This document shows positions 1 to 12,300 of a stretch of DNA of 64,000 nt, one piece after another. The notes under the pieces are model-generated. The model was not told the DNA's origin. It worked only from the letters and a program-made list of their open reading frames with translations, and did not search any database. The DNA comes from Pomphorhynchus laevis (taxonomy: Eukaryota; Acanthocephala; Palaeacanthocephala; Echinorhynchida; Pomphorhynchidae): contig WNNJ02000803.1 of assembly GCA_012934845.2 (NCBI GenBank), forward strand, positions 1 through 64,000, written 5' to 3'. Position 1 is the stretch's first letter, and each line of letters opens with the position of its first letter. Both the position numbers and the translations under genes were made by a program.

Positions 1-391
1 ATAATATAATTATATTATATTAATAATATAATGATACAATATGATTTATTATATTATCTTGACTGATAAAAGATTCTTGGTTAATTAATACTAACATTTT
101 AGAGATAAAAAGCATACAAATATATACAAGCGTCGAAGGATTTTCATTACAATCAGACCAACAACGCTTCGACGACTACGAAGTGGTATTGAAGATATCA
201 GGCTTTATAATTGATTCACCATAACTGTACAACAGTAAAGTCGGACTTTTGACGAGGAAGCCGTACACCTAGGGTACGTCCCGGGGTTCGCGATCTTGTG
301 TATTAAAAGTACTTATCAACAAAGCAACGTCCATTACGAGTCATCTCAAGATAAAAGGGCTCTGACCTGACCACTTGAACGGCCTTTGAGC
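1..391. other. AT-rich stretch, no gene seen
   Basis: No coding signal recognised. It may be the 5' region of the plus-strand LINE that follows. Confidence 0.4.
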
Positions 392-538
392 ATGCCCAAA
401 AGAAAACCGTCTAATCACATGATGTGCTGTGGATGCAATGGTCCTTCAGCGAAGTGCAAAGGTTGCAGATGCGCGAATAGCCGTGCGACCGATTGTAACA
501 ATCGTGTACATATTCGACGTCATCGTACAAAATCATAA
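392..538 (+). CDS. Short cysteine-rich (CxC-type) ORF of RLE LINE A
   Basis: 48 codons starting MPKRKPSNHMMCCGCNGPSA and containing CKGCRC, then DCNNRV, ending TAA. CCGCNGP...CKGCRC resembles the small zinc-binding motif found at the N-terminus of this LINE group's protein. It is now a separate short frame because the downstream frame is broken. Confidence 0.45.
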   Translation: MPKRKPSNHMMCCGCNGPSAKCKGCRCANSRATDCNNRVHIRRHRTKS

Positions 539-981
539 TGTAGTTTTAAAAGACAGATAGTAACCTATATCAGAACTCAGACCACGTGATGCTGCAGACT
601 GTGTAAATCAGCAAAGGCCCGGTGAATATATAACACTAGATATAATATTCGACAGCGTAATTCACTGGAAACCAAATCTTATCCACGTACCAAAATGCAA
701 CGTTGCAAAGCAGTTTGTCTTGACCATATTTGAACTTCTGGAGCAATTCAATTCGAATTCATTAAAAGCAGGTATAGTTTTGAAAAGCAGGTATAACTAT
801 CCTATCTCAGATATTACTACAAAGGATATGCTCGAATAAAGTTGGTGTTATAAGAAAAACGCTGACTCGCCGTCTGAAATTATGGAAGGAAGGTTACTTA
901 GATACACTTTTCTCTGAAACCCTATTCCTGCAAATTAAAAGCAAGTCACAACCCAATGCTACATCAAACCCCAGATCTGCG

Positions 982-1794
982 ATGATCCAAAACATAATTA
1001 AACTGACACGGAATAGGAAATTTAAAAACGCCGCAAGATTGCTGAAATCCAAAGGTCAAACGTCAAGAATACTAGACACGTCTAAACCATTTGAAGGATA
1101 TACTGTTCTTGATCAATTAAAGGATCTACACCCAAAGCAAGCTCAAGTAGATCCAAGTTGCATTCTTAGCTCACCGCTTAATGAATACTCTTTGTACAAT
1201 AACATCATATTTCATGATATCACACACGATGATGTAATAGCTGCTTGCAAGAAAACACAAGGATCAGCTGGACCATCCGGGATGGATGCGAAAATTTGGC
1301 CTGATTTACTGACACAACACGGTAATGAGTTAAAACAACTAGCTGAGAAAGTTGCAGATTTTGCAATACGCATCGCAACAACACGAATAAATGATATTCA
1401 CTTTGAAGCTTTTAAAGTATGCAGGTTGATATCATTGGATAAGTGTCCAGGTATTCGTCCCATTGGAATCGGAGAAGTACTGCATCGAATTGTAGGAAGA
1501 ATGGTCTCCAAGCGCATTCGCGGTGAGTTGATTAAGGTTGCGGGCAAAATTCAGCTATGTACTAGGCAACGATGCGGAATAGAATCAGCAATCCATTCTA
1601 TTAGAAGAGAATTTGAAAAGTCGAATGATAAGTGTATGTTACTACTAGATGCCCAAAACGCATTTAATTGTGTAAACAGACATACAGTTCTTCAAAACAT
1701 GAACAAAATATATCTGACGATGATGATTATACTAAGTAATTGTTACTCATCACCTACATCCAGGACATTGGAGAAAGAGTTATTATGCTCATAG
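982..1794 (+). pseudogene. RT fingers/palm segment of RLE LINE A
   Basis: 270 codons. Visible RT landmarks: SAGPSGMDAKIW, CPGIRPIGIGEVLHRIVGRM, and LLLDAQNAFNCVNRH, the motif A region with catalytic Asp. It ends just before motif B (EGFTQGDPF), which is found immediately downstream but is followed at once by stops. Confidence 0.7.
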
Positions 1795-2639
1795 GAAGGA
1801 TTTACGCAGGGCGACCCCTTTTCCATTAATGCATAAGCAGCTGCATAACTTCAGCTCATCAGAGAGTTAGAAAATATGATTCCTGAGATAATGTATCAGT
1901 GGTACGTGGACGATAGCACATGTGTTAGATCCTACGAACATTTGGTTTCCCAATGGAATACCCTGCAAATAAGTCATGGCTTTGGATATTAAATCAATCC
2001 ATCGAAATGCACTTTGATCATTCACCCAACAAATAGACATAAAGAAGCATTATTATTTAGGTAAAATAATGTTCAAGTTGTGACAACAGGGTTGAAAATA
2101 CTCGGTAGCTTCATCGGTCAATCAGGCTACATAGAATAAATGGTTAAGAAGACTGCAGATGATTGGATACAACAGATCAAATTATTAACAGATACAGTTG
2201 TCAGATAGCCGCTCAGCTTTCATACTGCTCATCAAGAGTCTACAGTTCAGATGGACACACCTGAAAAGAACAACTCCAATCGATTCCTAATGGCTAGAAG
2301 AACTAGATTTACTATGATTTAGAGATATATCGCCACAGATAATCGGGCAAAGTATTTTACACTCGAAATTGGAGATAATTGGTCATCTACCAATTAAACT
2401 AGGGGGTTTGGAATAAATAAATCTAGATCAAATACGTTACATGAATACACATTTTCATTACGAATGTGTTCACCTTTAAAACGACTTCGATTCCTCACAA
2501 TGGGAAATTATTCAATCCCAAATCGCCCTGCTAATAAAAAAAACAATTGCGTTACAAAGAAATGTAAATGCAGGTTATTGACGAACTAGCAAGAATAGAA
2601 AATGAGAATATAATACATAACAGTAATAATTCTGGAACC

Positions 2640-3368
2640 TCGTTATGGCTTAGTACTTTTTCTGTTACACAAACAAACCGATAATTATCGAAGCAACAAT
2701 TTCAAGACGCGATATCAACAAGATATAGATGGGAACTACTAAACACTCCATCCAAATGTATTTGTGGACAGAACTTCAACATTGGACATGCGCTCTCATG
2801 CCAAGTTGGTGGAATACCTTACATACGACATAACACAATAAGAGGCAAGATCACGTTAGCACTTCGTGATCTGTGTGCCAATGTTGTTATTGAGCCGCCG
2901 CTCTTACAAGTGCCAGATTTAATGCTATTTGATAACATCAGTACAACCACAGAGAGGTCGGCTCGACTAGACATAATACGCAATATTCTATTCGTAACAA
3001 CGATGGAGCGGCCCTTTATGGACGTTTGTGTTTATAACCCGCTTGCCTCATCGTATTCCCAACGGATAACCGATTCGCATAATTATTATGAGAATAGAAA
3101 ACAAGCAAAATATGCTGAACGAGTGGCAAAAATCGAGTGCTCCGGATTTCACCCTCTCACGTTTTCTGCGCTAGGAAACACTGGTACTAATATAGACAGA
3201 GTATTACGACAGATCGCACGTCAACAGACGGTTAAACACAATACACCCTATCACGAATGCATCACTCACCTTAGAAACAACATATCATTCATCCTCGCAA
3301 AATGTATCTTTGGCGATTCGACCAGCATCCATAAGAAACATCAACAGTCAAGCGAATCCCCTCAATAA
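2640..3368 (+). pseudogene. C-terminal knuckle and restriction-like endonuclease of RLE LINE A
   Basis: CICGQNFNIGHALSC is a CCHC knuckle (C-x-C-x7-H-x4-C). It is followed by ARLDI and RPFMDVCVYNP, the D-containing core of the PD-(D/E)XK-like endonuclease in this LINE group. A 152-codon frame runs from 2910 to the TAA ending at 3368. Confidence 0.65.
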
Positions 3369-3369
3369 T

Positions 3370-3955
3370 TCGCCAAAGTAATAGAAATGTTATGAAACAA
3401 CTCGGTTAAGGCCTATTTGAAGGAGTCTACACATTTGTAAAATTATTCTAATAAATATTGTTATAAAAATAGATATAATAGATTATATAATATATTTAAA
3501 AAGACGAAAGTCTTTCCTTAAATTTAATTGTCAAAAACAGACGATTCGAGTGATCGTCAGGCAGCATTAAAAGGACTAAAACGTGAAACCTAAGGATTGG
3601 ATCAGTAGCTGATGAGGTCCATCAATACTGAAATGTAGCGTACTGCTGTTGGATTATAGATAGGATTAAAGTAGCGTGCAGAATAAAGTAGTCATCAAAA
3701 TTTCAAAGGTAACCATGACTGCACAGGTATATCAATTTAAAATTAAATAATGTTGTGAAGTTAGAAACATTTAAATAATGTTGTGAAGCTCAATAATTTC
3801 CTAAAAATTATTAAACAATTCTAAAATTTGGAAATTTATTTTGATAATGTTTTTTGGGATCAATTTTTATTTTCGAATAATTAAAGGAATTTGTTCTTGA
3901 TAAAAAAAATTTTCAAAAGAATCACAAGTCAATTCAAAATTGACCAAAGGTTTTT
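3370..3955. other. AT-rich spacer, no gene seen
   Basis: Outside the hammerhead-like motif I see no coding potential. It probably includes the 3' untranslated end of LINE A. Confidence 0.4.
3603..3648 (+). ncRNA. Hammerhead-ribozyme-like motif (candidate)
   Basis: All core boxes are present in order: stem I strand CAGTAG (3603-3608), CTGATGA (3609-3615), stem II GGT/ACT (3616-3618 with 3627-3629, one G-U pair), GAAA (3630-3633), a tiny stem III (3634-3640), TA at the UH cleavage position (3641-3642), and stem I strand CTGCTG (3643-3648, one G-U pair). The layout fits a minimal type I hammerhead with a very short stem III, as described for Penelope-like elements and retrozymes. The weak stem II and G-U closing pair suggest decay or chance. 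Confidence 0.4.
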
Positions 3956-3959
3956 TCCG

Positions 3960-6900
3960 CCATTGCCTCCATAATTCAAGTAGCGTTTCATTGCTGAACA
4001 GCTAGGCTCATCCGCTGGATCAGATAGCTACTTGTTTTTGCGCAGCCTGTTATTCTTTTCAGCATGCCGGTCAAGCGTGCGATGATGGCTTTTAGTGATG
4101 GGCCGTATACACCGAATGTTTCAAACGCAACCGGCTGAAATTTGTATATTCGCTGGTCGATGCATGCCTACTTTGTGGTTTTCCGTGTTTAAGCGAGTCC
4201 GGCGACCTATCCGGCATCGACAGCAGCATTCATAGCGTAGCTAGCGGCCATAGTATTTGGACATGTGAAGTCACACGTCATATGGAGGCTGCCTGTCCAT
4301 GGCTCTAACGATCAACCATCGAGACGCTTGCAATTATCATGTGCAAGATCACTTAACTCTAAGCGGCATGGTATTTAAGCCCTACAGAGCGCTTGTTACA
4401 GTAGCTTGTTTATCTTTGCATGTCAAGAATGTTGCGCTTTGCTCTGTTTACAATCAAGTGCGTGGTGGTTGAACACATCTGACTTGTCGTCATACACATG
4501 TGAACTATCTAGAGATAGGACCACCTAGCCTCATGCCAAACGATATTGTGAAAATTGTGTATTCCATGCGGGTGCCAACCGCTGTGATTGACAGTGTCTG
4601 CAAGTAGGTTCTAGACTCAGGTCTAGACACCATTAACAATCAGGATCTGTCCCTCGTTGTCCCACAGTTCTGTAGAAGACATTGAAACATGGCGACCTGT
4701 CATTGCTCGGTCCATCGTCTTTGAGTGTTTACGTCCGATGGAACCGGAGACAACAAACAGGACGACCATTGTTCGACCGCGATTGTGAAAAGTGGATCTG
4801 CCCTACCGTACGCATTTAGACTGCATCTCACTAACAGCCGTCCCGTCAGATCGTTTTGTATGGACAGAGATGAGCAGAATGTTGGAATGACCGTTTCGCT
4901 AGCAAGGGATATTCCGATCTCATCGAAATTGATTAGTAGAGTTGCCTAGGACCATGCATGTGCGGTTAATTTTAAATTCAGGACACTCGACAGTATAGAA
5001 TGTAATACATCATCGTGATCATTTAATCAAGTGCTCAGAAGACAAGGGTAGCATCGGAGTAGATACGACATCTTAGGAAGGCTAAGGTATCGACGCATAA
5101 GAATCAATGCGTCCTGCTTGGCTAAACAGGAAAGACGCTCTCGTGCTAAGCGTAACTCTTCTGTTGCTGAGTTTAATGCGGCATTCAACGACGTCACGGT
5201 TCCGCCGATGGGCACTCCTAGCAAATCTGAATCCCTAGGCTCAACGATTACAGCACCTGGTTGGAGCGAAATAAAAAGACTCCGAACGGATGGGTCATGA
5301 ATGATGATATGGCATTTAGCGGTATTTAGTTTCATAACCAAAGACACTGCACTTTCAGATATCATAAAGACGTCCTTGACCAAGGTCACGCTATCTCCCC
5401 CAATCGTTCCGTCATCGAGATACTAGACGGATAGGCTGGATGCGCATGAAACCAACAAATTGTGTATCGCAAGCGAAAACAGCAAGGGGCCAAGAGGGTA
5501 TCGTTGTTGAACGCCTTCCTCTAACCAGATATGCCGGTTTCCAATCAACAGGATACTTGATTGATCGTAGCATGCTCGCACGAACGGGAAAATGACTGGA
5601 ATATACCGTTGTGTGCAGTTTAAAACTGCATCTTTGCTCTTTGTATTTAAGGCATTTTCAAAATCCAATTTCACGAGTCCTTGATTACCGGCCAGTCCAT
5701 TTTTGTTGAAACATCGAGCGGTGTGAGTGTCCGCTTCCAGTCCTCCAAAAACACCTACGCCCAGTTATTGGGGTAAAAAGTGATCAGCCGAAGATTCGGT
5801 AATAGACGAGCACACTATTTTCGAAACTAACGTTCTCAGAACGCAACAGATTGCGATTGGTCTGATTTTGCCTGACTTCTTACGCAACGGGATAAGACGC
5901 GCCCCGCAAAAATATTTGATCACGTCGCGCGGTAATGCACCAGTCAGTACCAGAAGTGAAAATTTGCATAGGTTTTCGACCAATCTTTTACGGAAGACCT
6001 CGCTTGATGGGCCCATCAGATCCTTTAGATGAAGTGGTGTCAGGTCATCGACACCACCCGATGAAGTATAAGGAAATGAGCGGATAGCCTGCACGACAGC
6101 ATGGCACTTAATCGTTCGTGGATCGCAAAGAAGTTAAACTGGGGTGGCAGTATGACGAGGTACTGGGACGGCAATGCTCCTAGTTAGTTGATTGGACAAC
6201 CTTCGTGCTGGATGCATCTCGCAAAGTTGATCAAACATAATATCGACCAGCTAGACAACCTGATCATTGCTACTGAGCAACTGCATTGCGCCACGAATGA
6301 CTTTGTCCTATAACTTCTCCGATACACGTCTACGCAACCACTTCTCAGATAATGTATCACTGTGTGTTGGGCGATTGTTCGCATCATACGAAGTCTGATT
6401 CGCTGCGGCTGACACTGATAATGAGTTGCACGCTTCCTTGATAAGATTTGCAAACAATTGTTTTAGCACAGTCTTACCTTGTCTTGCTAGGAACTCTCAG
6501 CACATTTTTACCAAAACACAGCAACCTGCACCAGGATTCACTGTTGGACTGACAGCACACGACATCAGACAATAGGAGCGATAAATGTGCAGCCACTGCG
6601 AAACGCGCTACACGTGGAATGCGCCGAACAATTCCTATATTGCTCCGCAATAGCGTATCGGTCCTTTGTCATACATCGTCCTCACCACAATCATTTATGT
6701 GATCCACCGCCTTGTAAATGTCAGTTGCATATTGGTATGGGCCAATATTGTTGGCGGGCAGGGCACCGTTGGCAGCAAGTTGACCAGATCCCGGACATCC
6801 TAGAGCGGATTCATGTTTCCGAAGGAGCCCATTCTTTGTAGCTGCGAATAATCTGAAACAGACTGCGCAGCGCGCTTGGCAAGCACGTTTCCGTTGCCGA

Positions 6901-7232
6901 AACATAGCTGTATCAGGAGAACACTATGTATTCTCCCCTGATTGTACATGACCAGACGGACCATAAGGTTGTTCGACCACTCGATTCAGCCCTGATGACA
7001 CGGCCCGAAGTAAATCACTAGCAGTATCCGAGATGACAACGGTATCCGGTTGTACGTCCACACTAATTGCTCTTGTAATAGGTTCGAGTCGGCTATTCGG
7101 TTCAAAACTCAATTCAGGAAAATCGACAACTGTGTGGCGTGATAAAGGACAATGTGCAATCGATTTACACGCCATTTTAAACCTGTGAGGATCGAATCTG
7201 GAGAATCTCAACGGCGGAGTTAAATCGTCCAT
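3960..7232 (-). mobile_element. RLE-type non-LTR retrotransposon relic B
   Basis: Read on the minus strand: N-terminus at 7232 (MDDLTPPLRF), a C2H2-like finger region near 6669-6905 (CAVCF...LRKH...CPGSGQ), RT domain 5027-6094 (YFCGARLIPLRKKSGKIRPI and the GVQQ..PLGPLLFSLAI motif B region), and a C-terminal part at about 3960-4320 that reads WTGSLHMTCDFTCPNTMAAS and YKFQPVAFETFGVYGPS, hallmarks of this group's RLE end. The element is nearly full length but has many stops and frame changes. It lies opposite to element A. Confidence 0.7.
5423..6094 (-). pseudogene. RT domain segments of RLE LINE B
   Basis: Two open segments. 5765-6094 holds GGVDDLTPLHLKDLMGPSSE and ARLIPLRKKSGKIRPIAI. 5423-5674 holds KLDFENALNTKSKDAVL (motif A), then the motif B block ending GPLLFSLAIHNLLVS. 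The next segment, 5027-5389, is thumb/connection. Catalytic DD lies in a broken stretch between. Confidence 0.6.
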
Positions 7233-7249
7233 TGTTCAGATTAATGACA

Positions 7250-7629
7250 ACGTTTGTTTCCGCGCGTTTATATTGTATGTTATTTGTGCTATATTTGTAT
7301 TATATTATATTATATTGACGTAGATGAAGTTCGAAACACAAACTACCACATCAATGTTTAAGCAGATCTTAGCGCTGCGGCGCTGAAGTAATTCTTTGCA
7401 GCGCTGAGTAATTCGCTGTAATCGTTGTACGAGCTTCACTTGTATGTTATATTATATTGTAAGTAGTTATAACTAAGAATATTTAGACCACAAAAATTTA
7501 TTTTTATTTTGCTATTTTTAGCTTAGACGGTATTTTTTATCACAGGAAAATAAATTGCTCGTTTTTCAAAAAACAAATTATAAGTTTTGTTTCTGCTATT
7601 TTTTCCAAATTAAAAACATGATTCTTCTT
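7250..7629. other. AT-rich spacer between LINEs
   Basis: TATTATATTATATT-type runs occur near 7290-7315 and 7445-7460; no gene seen. Confidence 0.4.
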
Positions 7630-8900
7630 TTACTTTAGCTTCGTTCCCGTGTAGGGACGGGGTCCGCTGCTGTTGAAATTTGCCTCCACTAGATTCGGCC
7701 TTCCTATCAGACGATTTCCATCCACTGTCACGACGATGAACTTATTTGATGGTTGGTGTTCGATTGCGTGGATAACGTGGGCGTACCATTGTAGTCGCCT
7801 TTCGCGAAGTTTCTCTATTAATGGCACTACGCCTAACTGGTTCCTTATTTTTTTGTTCCGACATGATCCTTTAAGGTTTTTCCTGATGTCCATCAGAGCA
7901 TCTTTGTCTCCATTGCGGCAACTTTGCGTTCTTCATATTTTGATATGAAGCACCGTAGAGGACCACGGGTCGTATTACAGTTTTGTAAATTTTCGACTTC
8001 AGCCAGTCTTTTATCTTTGGATCACAGAGAATACATGAAACCGACCGCCACTTCATCCAGGCTGCATTTACTCGAGAAGAGACCTCTGCGTGTAGGTTAC
8101 CATCTGTCGCTATAGTAGAGCCAAGGTATTTATACGCGATTGTTCGGTTCAGTGTGCCCGCCAAACTGTAGTGGCTGATCATCATTCATATTTATGGTCA
8201 GGTATTCTGTTTTACGCGCGTTCAGTCGTAAACTGAACTGCTTGAATCGATTTCCCCAGCTGTTTATTTGTTGTTGGAGGTCATCTTTATTTACGGACGC
8301 AAGCATGACGTCATCAGTATATAGAATCGTCAACGGGAACTGTTTGTTTTGATTGTTTGATACGGCATCAATAACGAGGATGAATAGCAACGGAGACAGC
8401 GCAGACCATTGATGAACTTCAACGGTGGTAGGGAAGTCATCCGTATATCCCACTGTCGTACATATCTGGCTTGTTGATCTTTTGAATATTAGCTTGACCC
8501 GCTCAACAATCTCTTCAGGGACTAAGTGAAATCTCAAAGCGTACCAAATAACTTCATGCATGACCCGATCGAACGCATTTTCAAGATCAAGGAACGCACA
8601 GTATATAGCTTTCCGTTTTTCTCGATGTTTTTCAAGAAGGCGAAAGGCATGGATAGCATCGATGATGCCACAGTTCTTGACAAACCCACATTGGTTTGGG
8701 GATATCTTAGCTATACTTTTTATCCTATCGTTTATCACATGTTACAAAATCTTAAGGGTGTATGAAATGAGACTAATCGGGCGGTAATTTAAACAGTCGG
8801 CGAGATTTCCCTTCTGTTTCCATATAGGTACGGTTGTGCTCCGTCTCCAATCAAGAGGTATCGCCCTTTCTTGGATTATTTGGTTGATTAAAAAATGGTT
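7630..8900 (-). mobile_element. RTE-clade LINE, 5'-truncated
   Basis: RT from finger to thumb: IPLDWRRSTTVPIWKQKGN, NQCGFVKNCGIIDAIHAFRL, AFLDLENAFDRVMHEVIWYA (motif A), VHQWSALSPLLFILVIDAV (motif B), LYTDDVMLAS (YADD replaced by YTDD), KTEYLTINMNDD, YKYLGSTIATDGNLHAEVSS and VRPVVLYGAS. These are the RTE signatures known from nematodes and other invertebrates. The APE endonuclease is absent. Frame changes occur near 8130-8190 and 7870. The insertion lies on the same strand as SCYL2, just past its last visible exon. Confidence 0.85.
8130..8738 (-). pseudogene. RTE reverse transcriptase core
   Basis: 202-codon frame covering RT motifs 1 to D. The motif C Ala is Thr (YTDD) and Gly of the QG pair in motif B is Trp-Ser (VHQWSALSP), so activity is unlikely. 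Confidence 0.8.
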
Positions 8901-9183
8901 ATCATCAGATATTTCTAGAAAAGAAAGTAAAAAAATATTTTTTTTATTTATTTTTTGGTTATTTTTATTCTGAATATTATCGATATCTAGTATTTTCGAG
9001 TAAACTTCTGTTATAATTCGAGTGTAAAATTCAAAGATAATAATTCCAACTAGTCCCATTACTCGTAGTCAAGTAAATATATTATAAATTACAAATGAAA
9101 TATAATATAAATTTTATATAATTTTAACCAAACATCAATTGATAAGAATTTTACAAATATTAAACAAAAACTGAAACTCACAC
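8900..9183. other. SCYL2: AT-rich SCYL2 intron sequence
   Basis: Starts with the exon 9 donor. A short minus frame ends near 9059 (MGLVGIIIFEFYTRIIT) but shows no similarity to the next part of SCYL2. Confidence 0.4.
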
Positions 9184-9360
9184 CTGAATATTAAGTGTCT
9201 GCCGAAACACAATCTTTAACTTTGGAAGCATATACTTGTCGAATTCTGATTCGTTGCATTCGTTAGCAATTACGAATATATTTGGCATAACATAGGGCAT
9301 TATATCACAATTGATAAATTCCAATTCAAAAGCAGACATTAATCGAAGCAGTTTGATTTT
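9184..9360 (-). CDS. SCYL2: SCYL2 exon 9 (first HEAT-like segment)
   Basis: 59 codons. FELEFINCDIMPYVMPNIFV and IANECNESEFDKYMLPKL match SCYL2 SEFVNPDMVPFVLPNVLLIA. Donor GTGTGAG. It is the last exon I can recognise; 8900-9183 shows intron-like AT-rich sequence only. Confidence 0.88.
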
Positions 9361-12300
9361 CTAATTTTGATATTCGTAAGGGATATAAAATTTAAAACTT
9401 AAATTGCTTACTGATGGCAATGAAGGAATTAAGGGAAGCAGTGATTTATAAAACATTGATCGTTGTAGGTTATCAACTTGAAATAAACAATCAATATAGT
9501 CAAGGGCCTTTAACGCCATCTCATCAACAAAGAATGTACTCTGCTCAATTAAACAAAAAATATATACTAATAATTAACCTATATAGGTTTTACCTTTAAA
9601 AAGTTGTTAGCATTTGGCCGAGAAGAGTGATCAGGTGATAACAACAGCTCTATGGCCTTTTTAACGATTTTAGGGACGTCACTTTTGATTCTAGTCGCTG
9701 TACGTATCTGAATTTAATCAAAATACAAATAGTGAAACGCAATTTTAAAGAAATGGTTACATTCTCATATCTTAAAATCAGAAAAAGCAGCAAGAAAATA
9801 AATTCCAATATTTAGAACAAGCTTTCAAATAAATTAAAATATAGTAAAGATTAAAATATATATATTCGATTGTATGCTATAGATTTGTGTTATAGAATTA
9901 TATTAATATAGATCTATATAATTTATATTTATATAAAAAATATAGAACATTTGAATGCTCAAATGGAACATTTGAATTTGATTGAAAATTCAAATGAAAG
10001 GAATTATAAGGGGAAACATGTATTTTCCCACCTTGGTAAAAAAGGTGGGAAAATGAGTTTCCCACCTTTCTTCCTTTTAAAAGTTTCAGAAAATAAATTC
10101 AAAAGGTCACCTTAATAATCCTTTTCAATAATCCGTTTCGTAGTTTAATAGGATTTATTACATTAATCAGTTTATAGTCAGTTATTAATAGTTATTAAAC
10201 AAAAGTAATAAGAAAACGAACAAGTCATAACTAGAGCTTATAAATTACTTTCGATAAGGCATTTAATCGAAAAATAATTAGATTAAAAATTATTAAATTT
10301 ATCGTTATTAAATCAAATTCTAGTTATGTTTAAATTAAGAGCAACGTCTACAAAAACACTATCACCCAGTAGATACAATCAAGAATATAAATAGTTTATA
10401 ATCAATTGCCAATAGTTTATAATCAGTTGTTAATAGTTTATAATCGGTAGAAATAACCGGTAAACGAACAAGACATAGCTACAGCTTATAAATTACTTTC
10501 GATTGGGTGGCTCGAAAATAGCGTATCTTGGTTTCATGATGGCTTACTTAATTCTTTAGAAGATTATCGAGGTCAAAAATCTAAATTGGTGTAAACGCAT
10601 AGACCTCTAAATCTGCATATCAAAGGCAAGGGATGGCCAGAAAAATTTATTATATATACAGAGAGATTTCTCTGCGGAATTCATTTTATAAGCTATTGAT
10701 GTATCTAATAAGTCATTTATTGGCATCACATAGTTAGAAAAGACTTTTCTAGTGAACAGTTTGGGTTTCGATGATGTAAATTGAAAAAACGGACGCGATA
10801 TCAATAGTATTATACCTAGTAAACGAACGATTTTCTAATCACTGTCTAGTATAAGCTACTTTTATATATTTTAAATGTGCATTCGATTCGGTTGAAATAA
10901 ACGGTGGTTACTATCTAGCAAGGCAAAATCATAGAACAGTTGGAGCAAGCCTTTACTTCTATCTGATATAATGCTTTTACTAAAAACACAAAATATCAAG
11001 AAACGAAAGTTATTAAGCTAGATAATGTTATACTTCAGACCCTAACAAAATAAATGGAGATATCTGAATTACCACAATCTGTGTCATAGTCGATGGATAA
11101 CATTAACTTCATCTGATACTAAAATATCAACGATTATGAATAACACTCCGTCTATACTAATATGTTGTTTGTGAATGCTGAACATACTTATCAGTAAAAA
11201 GAAGCTAAACTAATAATATCCTTCCATTTTAGATTTTTAGTTTTACTGTAACGAAAAAGAACATTATATTCTTCGTTCTAGTAAAACTATAACTATATAT
11301 ACTTATCAGTGTATAGCTGTACACTTACTCGTTTAAGACAATAAATACAAGCAACAATTAATACAAACTTTGAAAAACAGAACAATTGTAATATCTACAT
11401 TTTTGTTTTTAAAACACTGACGGTAGCGAGATCATGATAACAGCAATTATGAGAAATTTAATACTGATATTTTAGAATAACAAATAAACTTTTCAATTAA
11501 AGATAAAATATCAGTGAACAAGCTGAATTTAAGGAAAATAAATATACCGTTTTTAAACTTCTACGGAGATCTCGGAGATTTGTAGAATTACAAGACAGCA
11601 GTGTATTTCCGTTATTGTACAGTGTAAATATCAATGATCCGACTGAAAACATATCGCTAAATTCAGAGGGTGATACACTTCCGTCAACATATTCCATTGC
11701 CATGTAATTAAGATTTGGATTTGAGTATTCAGCAGCATTGAAGTTGAATTCCTTTCTAGTAAATGATGGCTGAAAAATACAAACAATAAAGAAAAATATT
11801 TTTCATTAAATTAGGGCATTGCACATTTTTCAATAAAATTATTAGACTTTAAAAGTAATCATTACACATCATTTGGATACGTAAAATCATTACTCATTGC
11901 ATTGATATTAAATATTGTTTAGTATCCATAAAAACATTTAAGTCTATTTCTTTAGACATTTATGTACCAAAAAATATTCAACAAATATTTGATATTTGTT
12001 TTAAACAAATAATCAAATGCTTTTTACAGAGAACAATATTTTCTACTAATAGTAAAACTTTGATACCTATGATTTTAAATAACGCAGTACTTATGCAGTA
12101 CTAACGCATGACTTATATTATTATAAGACTTGTGTTGCTGTATACTTGTTCAGTATAACTTTGTATTCATATGCAAAAAGCTTTATTATGATATACTGAT
12201 GAGAGAAGTTAATTATAATGATTTAAATATAAACACAACATATGAATGTAGTGATTTAAGTTTAGAAACAATTATCACAAGTCACTGTTCTATAATGGAT

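Larger units (their letters stand above)
392..3368 (+). mobile_element. RLE-type non-LTR retrotransposon relic A
   Basis: Parts in order: cysteine-rich N-terminal ORF (392-538), linker plus RT fingers/palm (about 830-1794), an interrupted RT palm (1796-2060) with a QGDPF motif and YVDDS active site, a degraded thumb, and a C-terminal CCHC knuckle with restriction-like endonuclease (2700-3368). The sentence RPIGIGEVLHRIVGRMV belongs to an RT group common in invertebrate genomes whose LINEs use an RLE rather than an APE endonuclease. It has several in-frame stops and frame changes after 1794, so it is dead. The upstream frame (LKLWKEGYLDTLFSETLF) reads into 982 and shows the ORF began earlier. 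Exact clade (R2/NeSL-like or another early RLE group) needs a tree. Confidence 0.75.

Noticed and set aside
8942-9059. Minus frame after SCYL2 exon 9 as a possible exon 10
   Set aside because: No similarity to the next SCYL2 segment, low-complexity AT composition and no convincing acceptor. It merges into the RTE 5' end.
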